This document shows positions 17,466 to 26,089 of a stretch of 64,000 nucleotides of DNA, one piece after another. The DNA is taken from the NCBI RefSeq assembly GCF_002813425.1, contig NZ_PHUL01000001.1, positions 310,001-374,000 of the forward strand, in the 5' to 3' direction. Both the position numbers and the translations under genes were made by a program. The first letter of the stretch is position 1. Each line of letters begins with the position of its first letter. A model generated the notes under the pieces. It was given only the letters and a program-made list of their open reading frames with translations. It did no database searches and was not told the origin of the DNA. This DNA is from Cellulophaga sp. RHA19 (lineage in GTDB: Bacteria; Bacteroidota; Bacteroidia; Flavobacteriales; Flavobacteriaceae).

Positions 17466-18698
17466 TTAATCTTCTAATTCTTCTTTAAGTATGCGCACAA
17501 CTTCTAAAATAGTTTCAACTTCTAAATCTGTACGCTTTGCTAAATCTTGAGAATCTTGCTCTAATACGCTTCTTGCAGTATCTAAACCAATCTTCTTAAA
17601 TTCTTCTATAATCCAGCTATCAATTTCATCAGAGAACTCTGTTAACTCAACATCCTCTTCTACTCCTTCACGGAATACATCAATCTCATAACCAGTTAAT
17701 TGCCCTGCCAATCTAATATTATGACCACCTCTACCAATTGCTCTTGAAACCTCATCTGGTTTTAAGTAAACTTGCGCAGTCATTTTCTCATCGTTTAACT
17801 TAACCGATGATATTTTTGCAGGACTTAATGCTCTTGTAACTAACAATTGTGGATTGCTAGTCCAGTTAACAACATCAATATTCTCATTTCCTAATTCTCT
17901 TACAATACCATGTATTCTAGAACCTTTTACACCCACACAGGCACCAACAGGATCTATACGATCATCATAAGAATCTACAGCCACTTTTGCTTTTTCTCCA
18001 GGGATACGTACTGCTTTTTTAATAGTAATTAAACCATCAAAAACCTCTGGTATCTCTTGAAAAAATAATTGCTCTAAGAATTTAGGCGATGTTCTAGACA
18101 TAATAATAGAAGGCTTATTACCCTTTAGCTCTACACTTTCTATAATACCACGAACATTATCTCCTTTTCTAAAGAAATCTGAAGGTATTTGCCTGTCTTT
18201 AGGCATTACAATTTCATTCCCCTCATCATCAACAAGAATAACCGCTCTATGCCTAATATGATGCACTTCCGCTGTGTATATCTCCCCTTCTAGATCTTTA
18301 AACTGCTTATAAATAGTAGTATTATCATGCTCATGAATTTTAGCTATTAAATTTTGGCGTAATGCTAAAATTGCACGTCTTCCTAAATCTATAAGCTTCA
18401 CTTCTTCAGATACATCTTCTCCTACTTCAAAATCTGGTTCAATCTTACGCGCATCTGTTAATGAAATCTCTTCATTAGGTTCTTCTACTTCACCGTCTTC
18501 TACAACAACACGATTTCTCCATATTTCTAAATCCCCTTTATCAGGATTTATAATAATATCAAAGTTATCATCAGAACCAAATTTCTTTTTCAAAGCGTTA
18601 CGAAACACTTCTTCCAAAATTGCCATTAACGTTACCCTATCTATGAATTTATCATCTTTAAATTCCGAGAAAGATTCTATTAGCGCAATATTTTCCAT
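17466..18698 (-). CDS. nusA: Transcription termination/antitermination factor NusA
   Basis: A 410-residue RNA polymerase-binding factor. It has the N-terminal polymerase-binding domain (about 1-130), an S1 domain (about 135-205), and tandem KH domains (VGACVGVKGSRIHGIVREL near 250 and IGRGGHNIRLAGQLTGYEI near 325). There is only a short acidic tail after KH2, without the repeated C-terminal AR domains of E. coli NusA, as is normal in Bacteroidota. It lies 13 bases after rimP and 41 before infB, the widely conserved gene order. Confidence 0.97.
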   Translation of the reverse strand: MENIALIESFSEFKDDKFIDRVTLMAILEEVFRNALKKKFGSDDNFDIIINPDKGDLEIWRNRVVVEDGEVEEPNEEISLTDARKIEPDFEVGEDVSEEVKLIDLGRRAILALRQNLIAKIHEHDNTTIYKQFKDLEGEIYTAEVHHIRHRAVILVDDEGNEIVMPKDRQIPSDFFRKGDNVRGIIESVELKGNKPSIIMSRTSPKFLEQLFFQEIPEVFDGLITIKKAVRIPGEKAKVAVDSYDDRIDPVGACVGVKGSRIHGIVRELGNENIDVVNWTSNPQLLVTRALSPAKISSVKLNDEKMTAQVYLKPDEVSRAIGRGGHNIRLAGQLTGYEIDVFREGVEEDVELTEFSDEIDSWIIEEFKKIGLDTARSVLEQDSQDLAKRTDLEVETILEVVRILKEELED

Positions 18699-18711
18699 AT
18701 TGATTTATTTA

Positions 18712-19176
18712 TTAAAATTTTAATATAACTTTTGCTTCCTTAATATCAGAAAATGAAATTTCTTCCTTTTTCTGAACAGTAACTTTACCTTTACCTACGG
18801 GCTTCTGCTCTCTTGCTTTCCACTCTAGAGTAATAGTATCTTCCGTTGCAGCAGTTAATTCTCCTTCAAAATTACGACCTTCTATTGTTTTTACCTCTAA
18901 TTTTCTGCCAATATTTTTTGTATACTGCCTAGGTAAAACCAATGGCGTAGAAGCTCCCGCTGAAGCAACCTCTACAGAAAAGTCTTGCTCTTCTCTATCT
19001 AAGTTGTGATCTATAGCTCTGCTAACCGCCACACAATCTTTAAGCGTAACACCATTATCACCATCTAAAACAATATTAATTTTATGATCTGGCGTTATAG
19101 TAAAATCAATTAAAAACAATGATGGGTTTTCTTTTAAAGCCCCTTCCAACAAAGATGTAACTTGCTCTTTAAACAT
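18712..19176 (-). CDS. rimP: Ribosome maturation factor RimP
   Basis: A 154-residue cytoplasmic protein needed for 30S subunit maturation. The family core is visible as VTLKDCVAVSRAID and the VEVASAG segment followed by PLVLPRQYTKNIGR; the C-terminal SH3-like domain carries an extra basic stretch (VGKGKVTVQKKEEI). It is the first gene of the rimP-nusA-infB operon. The ATG lies about 100 bases downstream of a good promoter, with a strong hairpin in between. Confidence 0.95.
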   Translation of the reverse strand: MFKEQVTSLLEGALKENPSLFLIDFTITPDHKINIVLDGDNGVTLKDCVAVSRAIDHNLDREEQDFSVEVASAGASTPLVLPRQYTKNIGRKLEVKTIEGRNFEGELTAATEDTITLEWKAREQKPVGKGKVTVQKKEEISFSDIKEAKVILKF

Positions 19177-19227
19177 AACTCTTTTTACAGAAATTTTATT
19201 AAACCAAAAAAAGTATAGTTAATAAAA

Positions 19228-19249
19228 GAGGGGACTATTAAGTCCCCTC
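19228..19249 (-). promoter_or_regulatory. Leader hairpin in the 5' UTR of rimP-nusA-infB
   Basis: A perfect 9-bp stem (19228-19236 with 19241-19249, 4-base loop, GAGGGGACT arm) lies between the predicted start of transcription and the rimP ATG. On the minus strand it is followed by TTTTATTAACT, a weak U-tract, so it could act as an attenuator. In E. coli this operon is autoregulated by NusA; whether that holds here is inference. Confidence 0.45.
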
Positions 19250-19277
19250 ATGAATACAGTATATTCTTTCAGCGATG

Positions 19278-19308
19278 CAAATATACATATTATTTTTCAC
19301 AAAATAAA
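19278..19308 (-). promoter_or_regulatory. Promoter of rimP-nusA-infB
   Basis: On the minus strand TATATTTG (19278-19285) is a full match to TAnnTTTG, and TTTA (19305-19308) lies 19 bases upstream at the -33 position. The predicted leader to the rimP ATG is about 95 bases. Confidence 0.6.
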
Positions 19309-19376
19309 GCGATCCTCACTGTTGTTTAGGTAATTATGTATATTTTTAAAAACTAAACACAAACTAATATCCAAAA

Positions 19377-20726
19377 ATGGAAATATTATCCTCTTACAAT
19401 CTTATTATTGCCGCATCGGTTATCATTATTATCTCATTTCTTTTTAACGGAATTTCTAAAAAAACTAACATTCCATCTGTATTAATGCTTATTGTTTTAG
19501 GTGTTATTTTAAAATACGTATTAGAATTTATTGGAGAAGACAGCATTAATTTTTTTCCATCACTAGAACTACTAGGTATTGTTGGACTTATTATGATTGT
19601 GCTAGAGGCAGCGCTAGAGTTAAAACTTAAAAGAGAAAAATTAGTTCCTATTTTAAAATCTATGGCCATTGCACTAGTTGGCCTTATAGCCTCTGCATAT
19701 GTTGCAGCCTTAATTTTACATCAGTTTATAGACGGTATGACAATGCAATCTGCTTGGCTATACGCAACACCCTTGTCCATATTATCTAGCGCTATAATTA
19801 TACCTAGTGTTAGCGGGTTGTCAGAAAATAAAAAAGAATTTCATATTTATGAGAGTACCTTCTCTGACATTATGGGAATTATGATGTTTTACTTTTTAAC
19901 TGGCAATTTAAACCCAACCGAAGGAGCTGGTAATGGTGCTGCAGGTTTTGCTGGCAATATTGGCTTAACAATTGTAATATCTATAATTGCTAGTTACGCT
20001 ATAATATTGGTTTTTCAGCAGATAAAATCACAAGCAAAGCAATTTTTACTAATTGCAGTACTCCTACTTTTATATGCTTTAGGCAAAAAGCTTCACCTAT
20101 CATCTTTAATTATTATTTTAATATTTGGACTTATAATTGCCAACATGAACTTGTTCTTTGGCGGATTCCTATCTAAATACCTAAATAAAGAGCGAGCAGA
20201 GCAAATTTACCACGAACTACATATTATTACACTAGAAACAGCTTTTGTAGTACGTACTTTCTTCTTTGTTATTTTTGGCATCACCATCGTCATCTCTTCT
20301 TTATTTAGCATTAACGTAGCAATTACCAGTATTCTAATAATTATATCTATATATCTAATCAGATTTATAATTCTACGTGTTTTTGTTGGTAGCGATATTT
20401 TACCACAACTTTTTATTGCCCCTAGAGGATTAATTACCGTTTTATTATTTTATGCAATACCACAAGAAGCACAAATAGAAACTTTTGATTCTGGAATTTT
20501 ACTTTTTGTGATAATAGGAACTAGCTTAATTATGACCGGCGCTATGATTAAAGACAAACGTAAAATGAATACCATTTTAGACGAAATTGATGAGGATATA
20601 GATGAATTAGACAAACTACATGACGAAAATGCTAATGACGATTACGAAAGCATTAACAACAATAACACAGACTTAGAACTACCTGAAGAGGACAGCACAG
20701 ACAGCGAAGATCACATAAACCATTAA
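19377..20726 (+). CDS. Cation:proton antiporter (CPA1/NhaP-like)
   Basis: A 449-residue inner-membrane protein of the Na+/H+ exchanger superfamily with about 12 helices between residues 5 and 390. Family features are the helix IV-like GIVGLIMIVLEAALELKLKRE segment, discontinuous-helix sequences such as ATPLSILSSAIIIPSV, and an IAPRGLITVLLFYAI segment with the conserved Arg-Gly. The C-terminus is a long acidic and Asn-rich cytoplasmic tail (about residues 398-449) without a recognisable RCK or TrkA-C domain. It probably exchanges Na+ or K+ for protons. The ion cannot be told from sequence. It stands alone and ends at a bidirectional terminator. Confidence 0.88.
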   Translation: MEILSSYNLIIAASVIIIISFLFNGISKKTNIPSVLMLIVLGVILKYVLEFIGEDSINFFPSLELLGIVGLIMIVLEAALELKLKREKLVPILKSMAIALVGLIASAYVAALILHQFIDGMTMQSAWLYATPLSILSSAIIIPSVSGLSENKKEFHIYESTFSDIMGIMMFYFLTGNLNPTEGAGNGAAGFAGNIGLTIVISIIASYAIILVFQQIKSQAKQFLLIAVLLLLYALGKKLHLSSLIIILIFGLIIANMNLFFGGFLSKYLNKERAEQIYHELHIITLETAFVVRTFFFVIFGITIVISSLFSINVAITSILIIISIYLIRFIILRVFVGSDILPQLFIAPRGLITVLLFYAIPQEAQIETFDSGILLFVIIGTSLIMTGAMIKDKRKMNTILDEIDEDIDELDKLHDENANDDYESINNNNTDLELPEEDSTDSEDHINH

Positions 20727-20730
20727 AAAC

Positions 20731-20764
20731 AAAAAACCCGATATCAAGTTGATATCGGGTTTTT
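20731..20764. terminator. Bidirectional terminator between antiporter and tRNA-Gln
   Basis: A 10-bp stem (20737-20746 with 20750-20759, CCCGATATCA arm) has six A on the left and five T on the right. It ends the antiporter transcript and, on the minus strand, that of tRNA-Gln, whose 3' end is 15 bases away. Confidence 0.87.
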
Positions 20765-20773
20765 ACTTAACAG

Positions 20774-20848
20774 TGGTTGGCCCACAAGGACTCGAACCTT
20801 GAATGTCGGTACCAAAAACCGGTGTGTTACCAATTACACCATGGGCCA
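20774..20848 (-). tRNA. tRNA-Gln (anticodon UUG), CCA encoded
   Basis: The cloverleaf is complete on the minus strand: a 7-bp acceptor stem TGGCCCA/TGGGCCA, a D arm with AATTGGTAA loop, an anticodon loop TTTTGGT giving UUG, a T arm CAAGG-TTCGAGT-CCTTG, discriminator A, and an encoded CCA. One pair at position 27-43 is mismatched (C-A). Charged with glutamine and reads CAA/CAG. Confidence 0.96.
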
Positions 20849-21003
20849 ATGTTTGTTTTGAGGGTGCAAATTTATAATAAACTTTCGTTTACACAAAACA
20901 TTTTTCAAAAAATTTTCGAAACTTTGTTAAACCTTTATAAAATTTTATCTTTCATATCTCAATTTATTACTAAATTCGCCTTAATTCATAAACAAAAAAC
21001 TGT

Positions 21004-24000
21004 ATGTTCTCTAAGAATTTTAAAAAATGGGATACTATCCTTGGCTGGGTAGCTTTTTTAATAGCATTTATTACTTACTTAATAACTGTAGAACCTACAA
21101 GTAGTTTTTGGGATGCTGGTGAATACATAGCAACTTCTGCAAAATTGCAAGTTGGTCACCCACCAGGAGCACCTTTACTACAAATGATAGGTGCGTTTTT
21201 TGCCATGTTCGCAACAGACAAAACTCAAATTGCAAGTATGGTAAACTTTGTTTCTGGCGCATCTAGTGCTTTTACCATTCTGTTTATGTTTTGGTCTATT
21301 ACCAATTTGGCCAAAAAAATTATACTTAAAGAAGCTAACAGCGCATTAACCAATAGCAAAGCTATTGCAATACTAGGTAGTGGCTTAGTTGGCTCTTTAG
21401 CCTTTGCTTTTTCTGATAGCTTCTGGTTTAACGCTGTAGAGACAGAAGTTTACGCAATGGCAAGTTTTATTATGGCTTTGCTTTTATGGCTAGGTCTTAA
21501 ATGGGTAGATGAATTAGACCACCCAAGAGGAAACAGATGGATTATTATGATCTCTTTTGTAGTAGGCCTTACTTTTGGTATACAGTTTATGGGCTTTTTA
21601 GCCATACCAACAATAGGACTATTATTCTACTTTAAAAAATACAAAGAAACCACGGTTAAAAACTTTTTAATAGCTAACATTGCCGTTATTGCTATTTTAA
21701 TGCTGGTTTACAAATTCTCTTTAACATACGTTCTAAAATTATTTGGTTGGAGTGAAGTGTTCTTCATTAATAGTATTGGACTTCCTTTTAACTCTGGCTC
21801 TATAATAATGGGTTTACTTTTTATTATTGCTTTTGCCTACGGATTAAATTATACCAGAAAAAACAACTTTAAAACAGCAAACACAATTGTTTTATGTTTA
21901 ATGTTTTTATTTTTAGGTTTTTCTACATGGCTAATGTTACCAATACGTGCCAATGCAGACGTTGTTATTAATGAAAATGACCCGTCTGACGCTAGATCTC
22001 TTTTAGCCTATTACAACAGAGAACAATACCCAGGAGTAGACAGCCCTGTTTATGGAGCATATTATTCTGATGCCTTTTCTTCTGGTGGAGATAAAATAGA
22101 CGGCAAGCCGAAGTACGAGCAAGATGAAAAACTAGGAAAATACATTATTGTAAACAACTACAAAGAAGCAGAACAAGGCCCAGACAAAAAACATGTTGGA
22201 CTTTTACCTAGAATGTGGTCTAGAGAAAATGCAGAAAACTATATGAAATATTATGGTGGTCTAGATTTTAAAATAAAACCAAAGTATTTAGGAAATTCAC
22301 AATTAAGAAGCATATGCCAAGAAGTAAAGAGTGGTCATGCTAGCGGAGAAATAGCAACAGAACAATACATTGGATTTTTAAAAGAGGTTCTAGATAAAGA
22401 TTACATAGAAGTAATACCTCCAAGCATATGGGACAACATTAGATACATGATGGATTTTCAGTTTGGATATATGTACTGGCGTTACTTTATGTGGAACTTT
22501 GTTGGCAAACAAGATGATTTACAAGGTAGATACAACAACCACGGTAATTGGATTAGCGGAATAAATTTTATAGACAACTATTTAGTTGGCAGTCAAGACA
22601 ACTTACCAAGTGATGTTGCAAATAACAAAGGAAGGAACACTTATTTTTTCTTACCTCTTATATTAGGTATTATTGGTATTCTTTTTCAAATCAAAAGAGA
22701 TCCTAAACAATTTTGGGCATTATTGGTATTCTTTTTATTTACCGGTTTAGCCATACAGTTTTACACCAACCCAACTATATTTCAACCAAGAGAAAGAGAT
22801 TACTCCCTAGTTGGTTCTTTTTATGTATTTGCAATTTGGATAGGATTAGGTGTTGCTGGCTTATATGATGAACTTAAAAAACTAACATCAGCAAAAATTA
22901 TAGCTCCAATTATAACAGTTGTTTGCTTATTAGCCGTACCAACACTTATGGCTTTTCAAAACTGGGATGACCATGATAGGTCTGATAGATTTACAGCAAA
23001 CAGTACCGCTAGATCATACCTAGACTCTACAGAAGAAAATGCAGGAGCTATGATATTTACTATTGGCGATAATGACACTTTTCCTCTTTGGTACTTACAA
23101 GAAATTGAAGGTTACCGCACAGACGTACGTGTTATTAACACAAGTTTATTTGCTACAGATTGGTATATAGATCAAATGAAGAAAAAGGCATACACTAGTG
23201 ATCCTATTCCGTCTCAATTAACACACAACAAATACAGGTTTGGATCTAGAGATGTGGTTTACGAGCAACCTTTACCTCAATTTAAAGACAAAAGGTTAGA
23301 CATTAAAGATTTTATGAACTGGATTGCGAGTGACAAACCAACAAATAAAATAAGATACATATACAAGCAGCAAGGAGCAGATCTTAGTCAGTACCCAGAA
23401 AGCTTTTTAGACTTAATATACTACCCTACTAAAAAAATACGCGTACCCGTAAACAAGAAAAATGTTTTAGAAAGTGGATTAGTTAAACCTGAAGATGCAG
23501 ATCTAATAGTAGACTATATAGATATTGATTTACCTAGCGCTTTGAGCAAGAATCGTTTATTAATGTTAGATATACTTGCAAATAATGATTGGAAACGTCC
23601 AATTTATTTCTCTGGAGGTAGTTTTGATAGTGGTGAATACATTTGGATGAAAGAGTATTTACAATTAGATGGTTTAGCATACAAACTAGTACCAATTAAA
23701 ACAAAAAATGCAAGTCCGTATGAAATAGGCCGTATTGATAGCGACCTAATGTACAGTATTGTTAAGAAATGGAAATGGGGTAACTCTGGTAGTCCTGACA
23801 TTTACCACGACACACAAACAAGATCACAGTCTATTAGCTTTAGAGGCAACCTTGCCAGACTTACAGAACAACTTATTGAAGAAAATAAAATAGAAAAAGC
23901 AAAAGATATTATAAATATAGCTGTGACAAATATGCCTGTAGACTACTTTGGCTACTACGCCTTTGTAGAACCTTTTGTAGATGGCTACTATAAAGTAGGC

Positions 24001-24357
24001 GAAACTAAAAAAGCAAGAGAACTTTTTGCACAGTTAAAAACTAAGTACCAAGAAAACCTAAGCTACTACAACACCTTAGACTTGGATCAACAATATGTTA
24101 GAGAAAATGACATTTTAGGTGACCTAGAGAGCTACTTTAGACTAATAGACATACTTAAAAGAAATAACGAAACAGAACTAGCAGAGAAAGAAGAATTAAT
24201 TGCCACAGAGTTCTTAACTAAATTCTCTCACCTTAACAGATCTAGAAGGCTATTAAGAGAAGAAACTCCAGAAGAGCCACCAATGACAGATCCAGATTTA
24301 CCAGACTCTAATACAGTAGACACAAGCGCTACTGTATTAGACTCTATAAATAACTAA
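21004..24357 (+). CDS. DUF2723 membrane protein, probable GT-C type glycosyltransferase
   Basis: A 1117-residue protein whose N-terminal part (about residues 10-330) has ten or so membrane helices and the DUF2723 signature early on: the EPTSSFWDAGEYIATSAKL segment places conserved acidic residues just after helix 1, as in GT-C enzymes. More helices follow at about 545-650, then a soluble region of about 450 residues, probably periplasmic. The eukaryotic relative TMEM260 is a protein O-mannosyltransferase, so transfer of a sugar from a lipid carrier to exported proteins is a reasonable inference, not shown. The C-terminal tail is rich in Pro, Asp and Thr. It is monocistronic. Confidence 0.8.
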   Translation: MFSKNFKKWDTILGWVAFLIAFITYLITVEPTSSFWDAGEYIATSAKLQVGHPPGAPLLQMIGAFFAMFATDKTQIASMVNFVSGASSAFTILFMFWSITNLAKKIILKEANSALTNSKAIAILGSGLVGSLAFAFSDSFWFNAVETEVYAMASFIMALLLWLGLKWVDELDHPRGNRWIIMISFVVGLTFGIQFMGFLAIPTIGLLFYFKKYKETTVKNFLIANIAVIAILMLVYKFSLTYVLKLFGWSEVFFINSIGLPFNSGSIIMGLLFIIAFAYGLNYTRKNNFKTANTIVLCLMFLFLGFSTWLMLPIRANADVVINENDPSDARSLLAYYNREQYPGVDSPVYGAYYSDAFSSGGDKIDGKPKYEQDEKLGKYIIVNNYKEAEQGPDKKHVGLLPRMWSRENAENYMKYYGGLDFKIKPKYLGNSQLRSICQEVKSGHASGEIATEQYIGFLKEVLDKDYIEVIPPSIWDNIRYMMDFQFGYMYWRYFMWNFVGKQDDLQGRYNNHGNWISGINFIDNYLVGSQDNLPSDVANNKGRNTYFFLPLILGIIGILFQIKRDPKQFWALLVFFLFTGLAIQFYTNPTIFQPRERDYSLVGSFYVFAIWIGLGVAGLYDELKKLTSAKIIAPIITVVCLLAVPTLMAFQNWDDHDRSDRFTANSTARSYLDSTEENAGAMIFTIGDNDTFPLWYLQEIEGYRTDVRVINTSLFATDWYIDQMKKKAYTSDPIPSQLTHNKYRFGSRDVVYEQPLPQFKDKRLDIKDFMNWIASDKPTNKIRYIYKQQGADLSQYPESFLDLIYYPTKKIRVPVNKKNVLESGLVKPEDADLIVDYIDIDLPSALSKNRLLMLDILANNDWKRPIYFSGGSFDSGEYIWMKEYLQLDGLAYKLVPIKTKNASPYEIGRIDSDLMYSIVKKWKWGNSGSPDIYHDTQTRSQSISFRGNLARLTEQLIEENKIEKAKDIINIAVTNMPVDYFGYYAFVEPFVDGYYKVGETKKARELFAQLKTKYQENLSYYNTLDLDQQYVRENDILGDLESYFRLIDILKRNNETELAEKEELIATEFLTKFSHLNRSRRLLREETPEEPPMTDPDLPDSNTVDTSATVLDSINN

Positions 24358-24379
24358 CACAAGGCTAACCTTGTGTTAG
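24354..24379. terminator. Hairpin that includes the stop codon of the DUF2723 gene
   Basis: A perfect 11-bp stem (24354-24364 with 24369-24379, 4-base loop) begins one base before the TAA stop at 24355-24357. The sequence after it (CTTATATAATT) is only a weak U-tract. It probably protects or ends the mRNA between two convergent genes. Confidence 0.6.
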
Positions 24380-24425
24380 CTTATATAATTAGTTAATAGT
24401 ATAAATTAAATAAAAAGAGTTTATA

Positions 24426-24722
24426 TTATAAATACTCGTTAAGTAAAGTAATAAGAGTATTTGCGTCTTGTTCGCCGCTTTGGCGCCAAACCATTTCGCC
24501 ATTTTTGTAGATCATCAATGTAGGTAAGCCTTTTACTCGCAATGCTTGCGCAAGCTCCTTATTCTTATCTACATCAATCTTAATAATTTTACCTTTATCA
24601 CCTAGTGCCGCAGCTACATCCCTTAAAACAGGGTGCATTTGTGATGATTGCTCATTCCATTCTGCATAGAAATCTAGCAATACAGGTACTTGTAAATCTA
24701 TTAGTTCTCCAAATTTAGACAT
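24426..24722 (-). CDS. Thioredoxin-fold protein lacking both active-site cysteines
   Basis: A 98-residue cytoplasmic protein with a complete thioredoxin fold: VLLDFYAEW leads into the position of the active site and KGLPTLMIYKNGE supplies the conserved cis-proline loop. The usual WCGPC reads WNEQS (residues 22-26), so both redox cysteines are missing, and the protein has no cysteine at all. It therefore cannot act as a disulfide reductase; a binding or chaperone role is possible. I recall similar WNEQS forms in other Flavobacteriia, which would argue that the loss is old and kept. A TACTTTTG box lies 24 bases upstream of the ATG. Confidence 0.88.
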   Translation of the reverse strand: MSKFGELIDLQVPVLLDFYAEWNEQSSQMHPVLRDVAAALGDKGKIIKIDVDKNKELAQALRVKGLPTLMIYKNGEMVWRQSGEQDANTLITLLNEYL

Positions 24723-24745
24723 AAATAAATCTTTGGGTTGTTAAT

Positions 24746-24753
24746 CAAAAGTA
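24746..24753 (-). promoter_or_regulatory. Candidate -7 box (TACTTTTG) of the thioredoxin-like gene
   Basis: The minus strand carries a TAnnTTTG match 24 bases before the ATG. No clear -33 element is seen. Confidence 0.4.
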
Positions 24754-24813
24754 AGAAAAATTGTTAAATTATATAGTTTAGCCCATCTTTTTACAACTAT
24801 TTGAGTCATAAAA

Positions 24814-26040
24814 CTATGCCAATTCTTTCTTTTTTAGTGTAATTACAGTTATTTCTGGCCAAATACCAACTCTGCCTGGATATCCTAAAAAGCCAAAACC
24901 ACGGTTAACATTTATATACTGCCCCATTTCTTTGTAAATACCAGCCCAATAGCGGTACCTCCATTTAATAGGACTCCATTTAATCCAACCAGGAATTTCA
25001 ATTCCAAATTGCATACCGTGTGTGTGTCCACTTAGCGTTAAGTGGTAATGATATTCATCTTTAATAACCTCATGCTCCCAGTGAGAAGGGTCGTGGCTCA
25101 TCAATATTTTAAAATCGTCTTTTGCAATATTAGCACTGGCCTTTTTTAAATCTCCTGCTTTTTTAAATCCTCCTACACCCCAGTTCTCTACTCCAACTAA
25201 GGCTATTTTATCTTCTCCTTTTTGCAAAAATCTACTATCATTTAAAAGTAAATCAAAACCTATTTCTTTTTGAGTGCTCTTTAATTTATCTAAATTTTCT
25301 TCTTTTAGCTCTTCAGAATCCCAACTAACATAATCACCATAATCATGGTTCCCTAAAACAGAGTACTTACCATCTTTAGCTTCAAGCTTAGAAAATATTG
25401 TTTTCCACGGATCCATTTCTTCTGCTGTATTATTTACCATATCCCCGGTAAACAACAAAACATCACTCTTTTGCTCATTAATTAAATCTATAGCATATTT
25501 AATTTTTTCTTCATCATCAAAACTACCACTATGTATATCAGATATTTGTGTAATTTGATATCCATCAAAAGCATCTGGCAAATCATCAAAAGCCAATTCA
25601 TACTTTAGAACCTTAAAATTATACTTCCCTTTAGCCATACCATAAAGCAAAGCTCCAAAAGGTAAAGAAGCCAAACCTAAACCTATTAAACTTAAAAAAC
25701 GCCTACGGCTTGGCAGCGCAAACTCTTTAGACTCTCCAAAAAACTTAGTATAAACTCCTGCTAAAAAACGTATAATATCCTCAGAAAAAAGAAAAATAAT
25801 AAGTACTAAATTAAAAGCCATTACACTTAATAGAAAACCAAAAGCATAACTCATAGGAATACTAATTACTCGTCCTTCATTGCCAACACTAAATTGATAA
25901 ATAAAATTAAAAACAGCCAAAAGCGACACTGAAATATATAGGTAATGAAGCCAATTAATTCTAGTAGCAGTTTTTAATGCCTGAAAAGCATAAAAACCCA
26001 AAACGGAATAAACAAGAACAAAAATAACCCAACGAAGCAT
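24814..26040 (-). CDS. Membrane-anchored metallophosphoesterase (YaeI/YkuE type)
   Basis: A 408-residue protein with four or five N-terminal membrane helices (within about 1-145) and a calcineurin-like phosphoesterase domain from about 150. The metal-binding motifs are all visible: DIHSG near residue 168, GDMVNN, GNHDYG, SHDPSHW and a C-terminal GHTHGMQFG. Substrates of the family range from UDP-diacylglucosamine to other phosphodiesters and cannot be fixed here. The RRRFLSLIGLGLASLPFG stretch at about residue 132 resembles a twin-arginine signal, which would place the catalytic domain outside. It is monocistronic, with a TACCTTTG box 15 bases before the ATG. Confidence 0.88.
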   Translation of the reverse strand: MLRWVIFVLVYSVLGFYAFQALKTATRINWLHYLYISVSLLAVFNFIYQFSVGNEGRVISIPMSYAFGFLLSVMAFNLVLIIFLFSEDIIRFLAGVYTKFFGESKEFALPSRRRFLSLIGLGLASLPFGALLYGMAKGKYNFKVLKYELAFDDLPDAFDGYQITQISDIHSGSFDDEEKIKYAIDLINEQKSDVLLFTGDMVNNTAEEMDPWKTIFSKLEAKDGKYSVLGNHDYGDYVSWDSEELKEENLDKLKSTQKEIGFDLLLNDSRFLQKGEDKIALVGVENWGVGGFKKAGDLKKASANIAKDDFKILMSHDPSHWEHEVIKDEYHYHLTLSGHTHGMQFGIEIPGWIKWSPIKWRYRYWAGIYKEMGQYINVNRGFGFLGYPGRVGIWPEITVITLKKKELA

Positions 26041-26055
26041 AATCTATTTTTTTTG

Positions 26056-26063
26056 CAAAGGTA
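26056..26063 (-). promoter_or_regulatory. Candidate -7 box (TACCTTTG) of the metallophosphoesterase gene
   Basis: Full match to TAnnTTTG on the minus strand, 15 bases before the ATG. No TTTG at the expected -33 distance. Confidence 0.4.
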
Positions 26064-26089
26064 TTTGTTTAACAAGGAGAAATATCTAT

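Noticed and set aside
20777..21052. A 91-codon plus-strand open frame before the DUF2723 gene
   Set aside because: It runs through the complete tRNA-Gln gene on the opposite strand and overlaps the start of the real gene in another frame.
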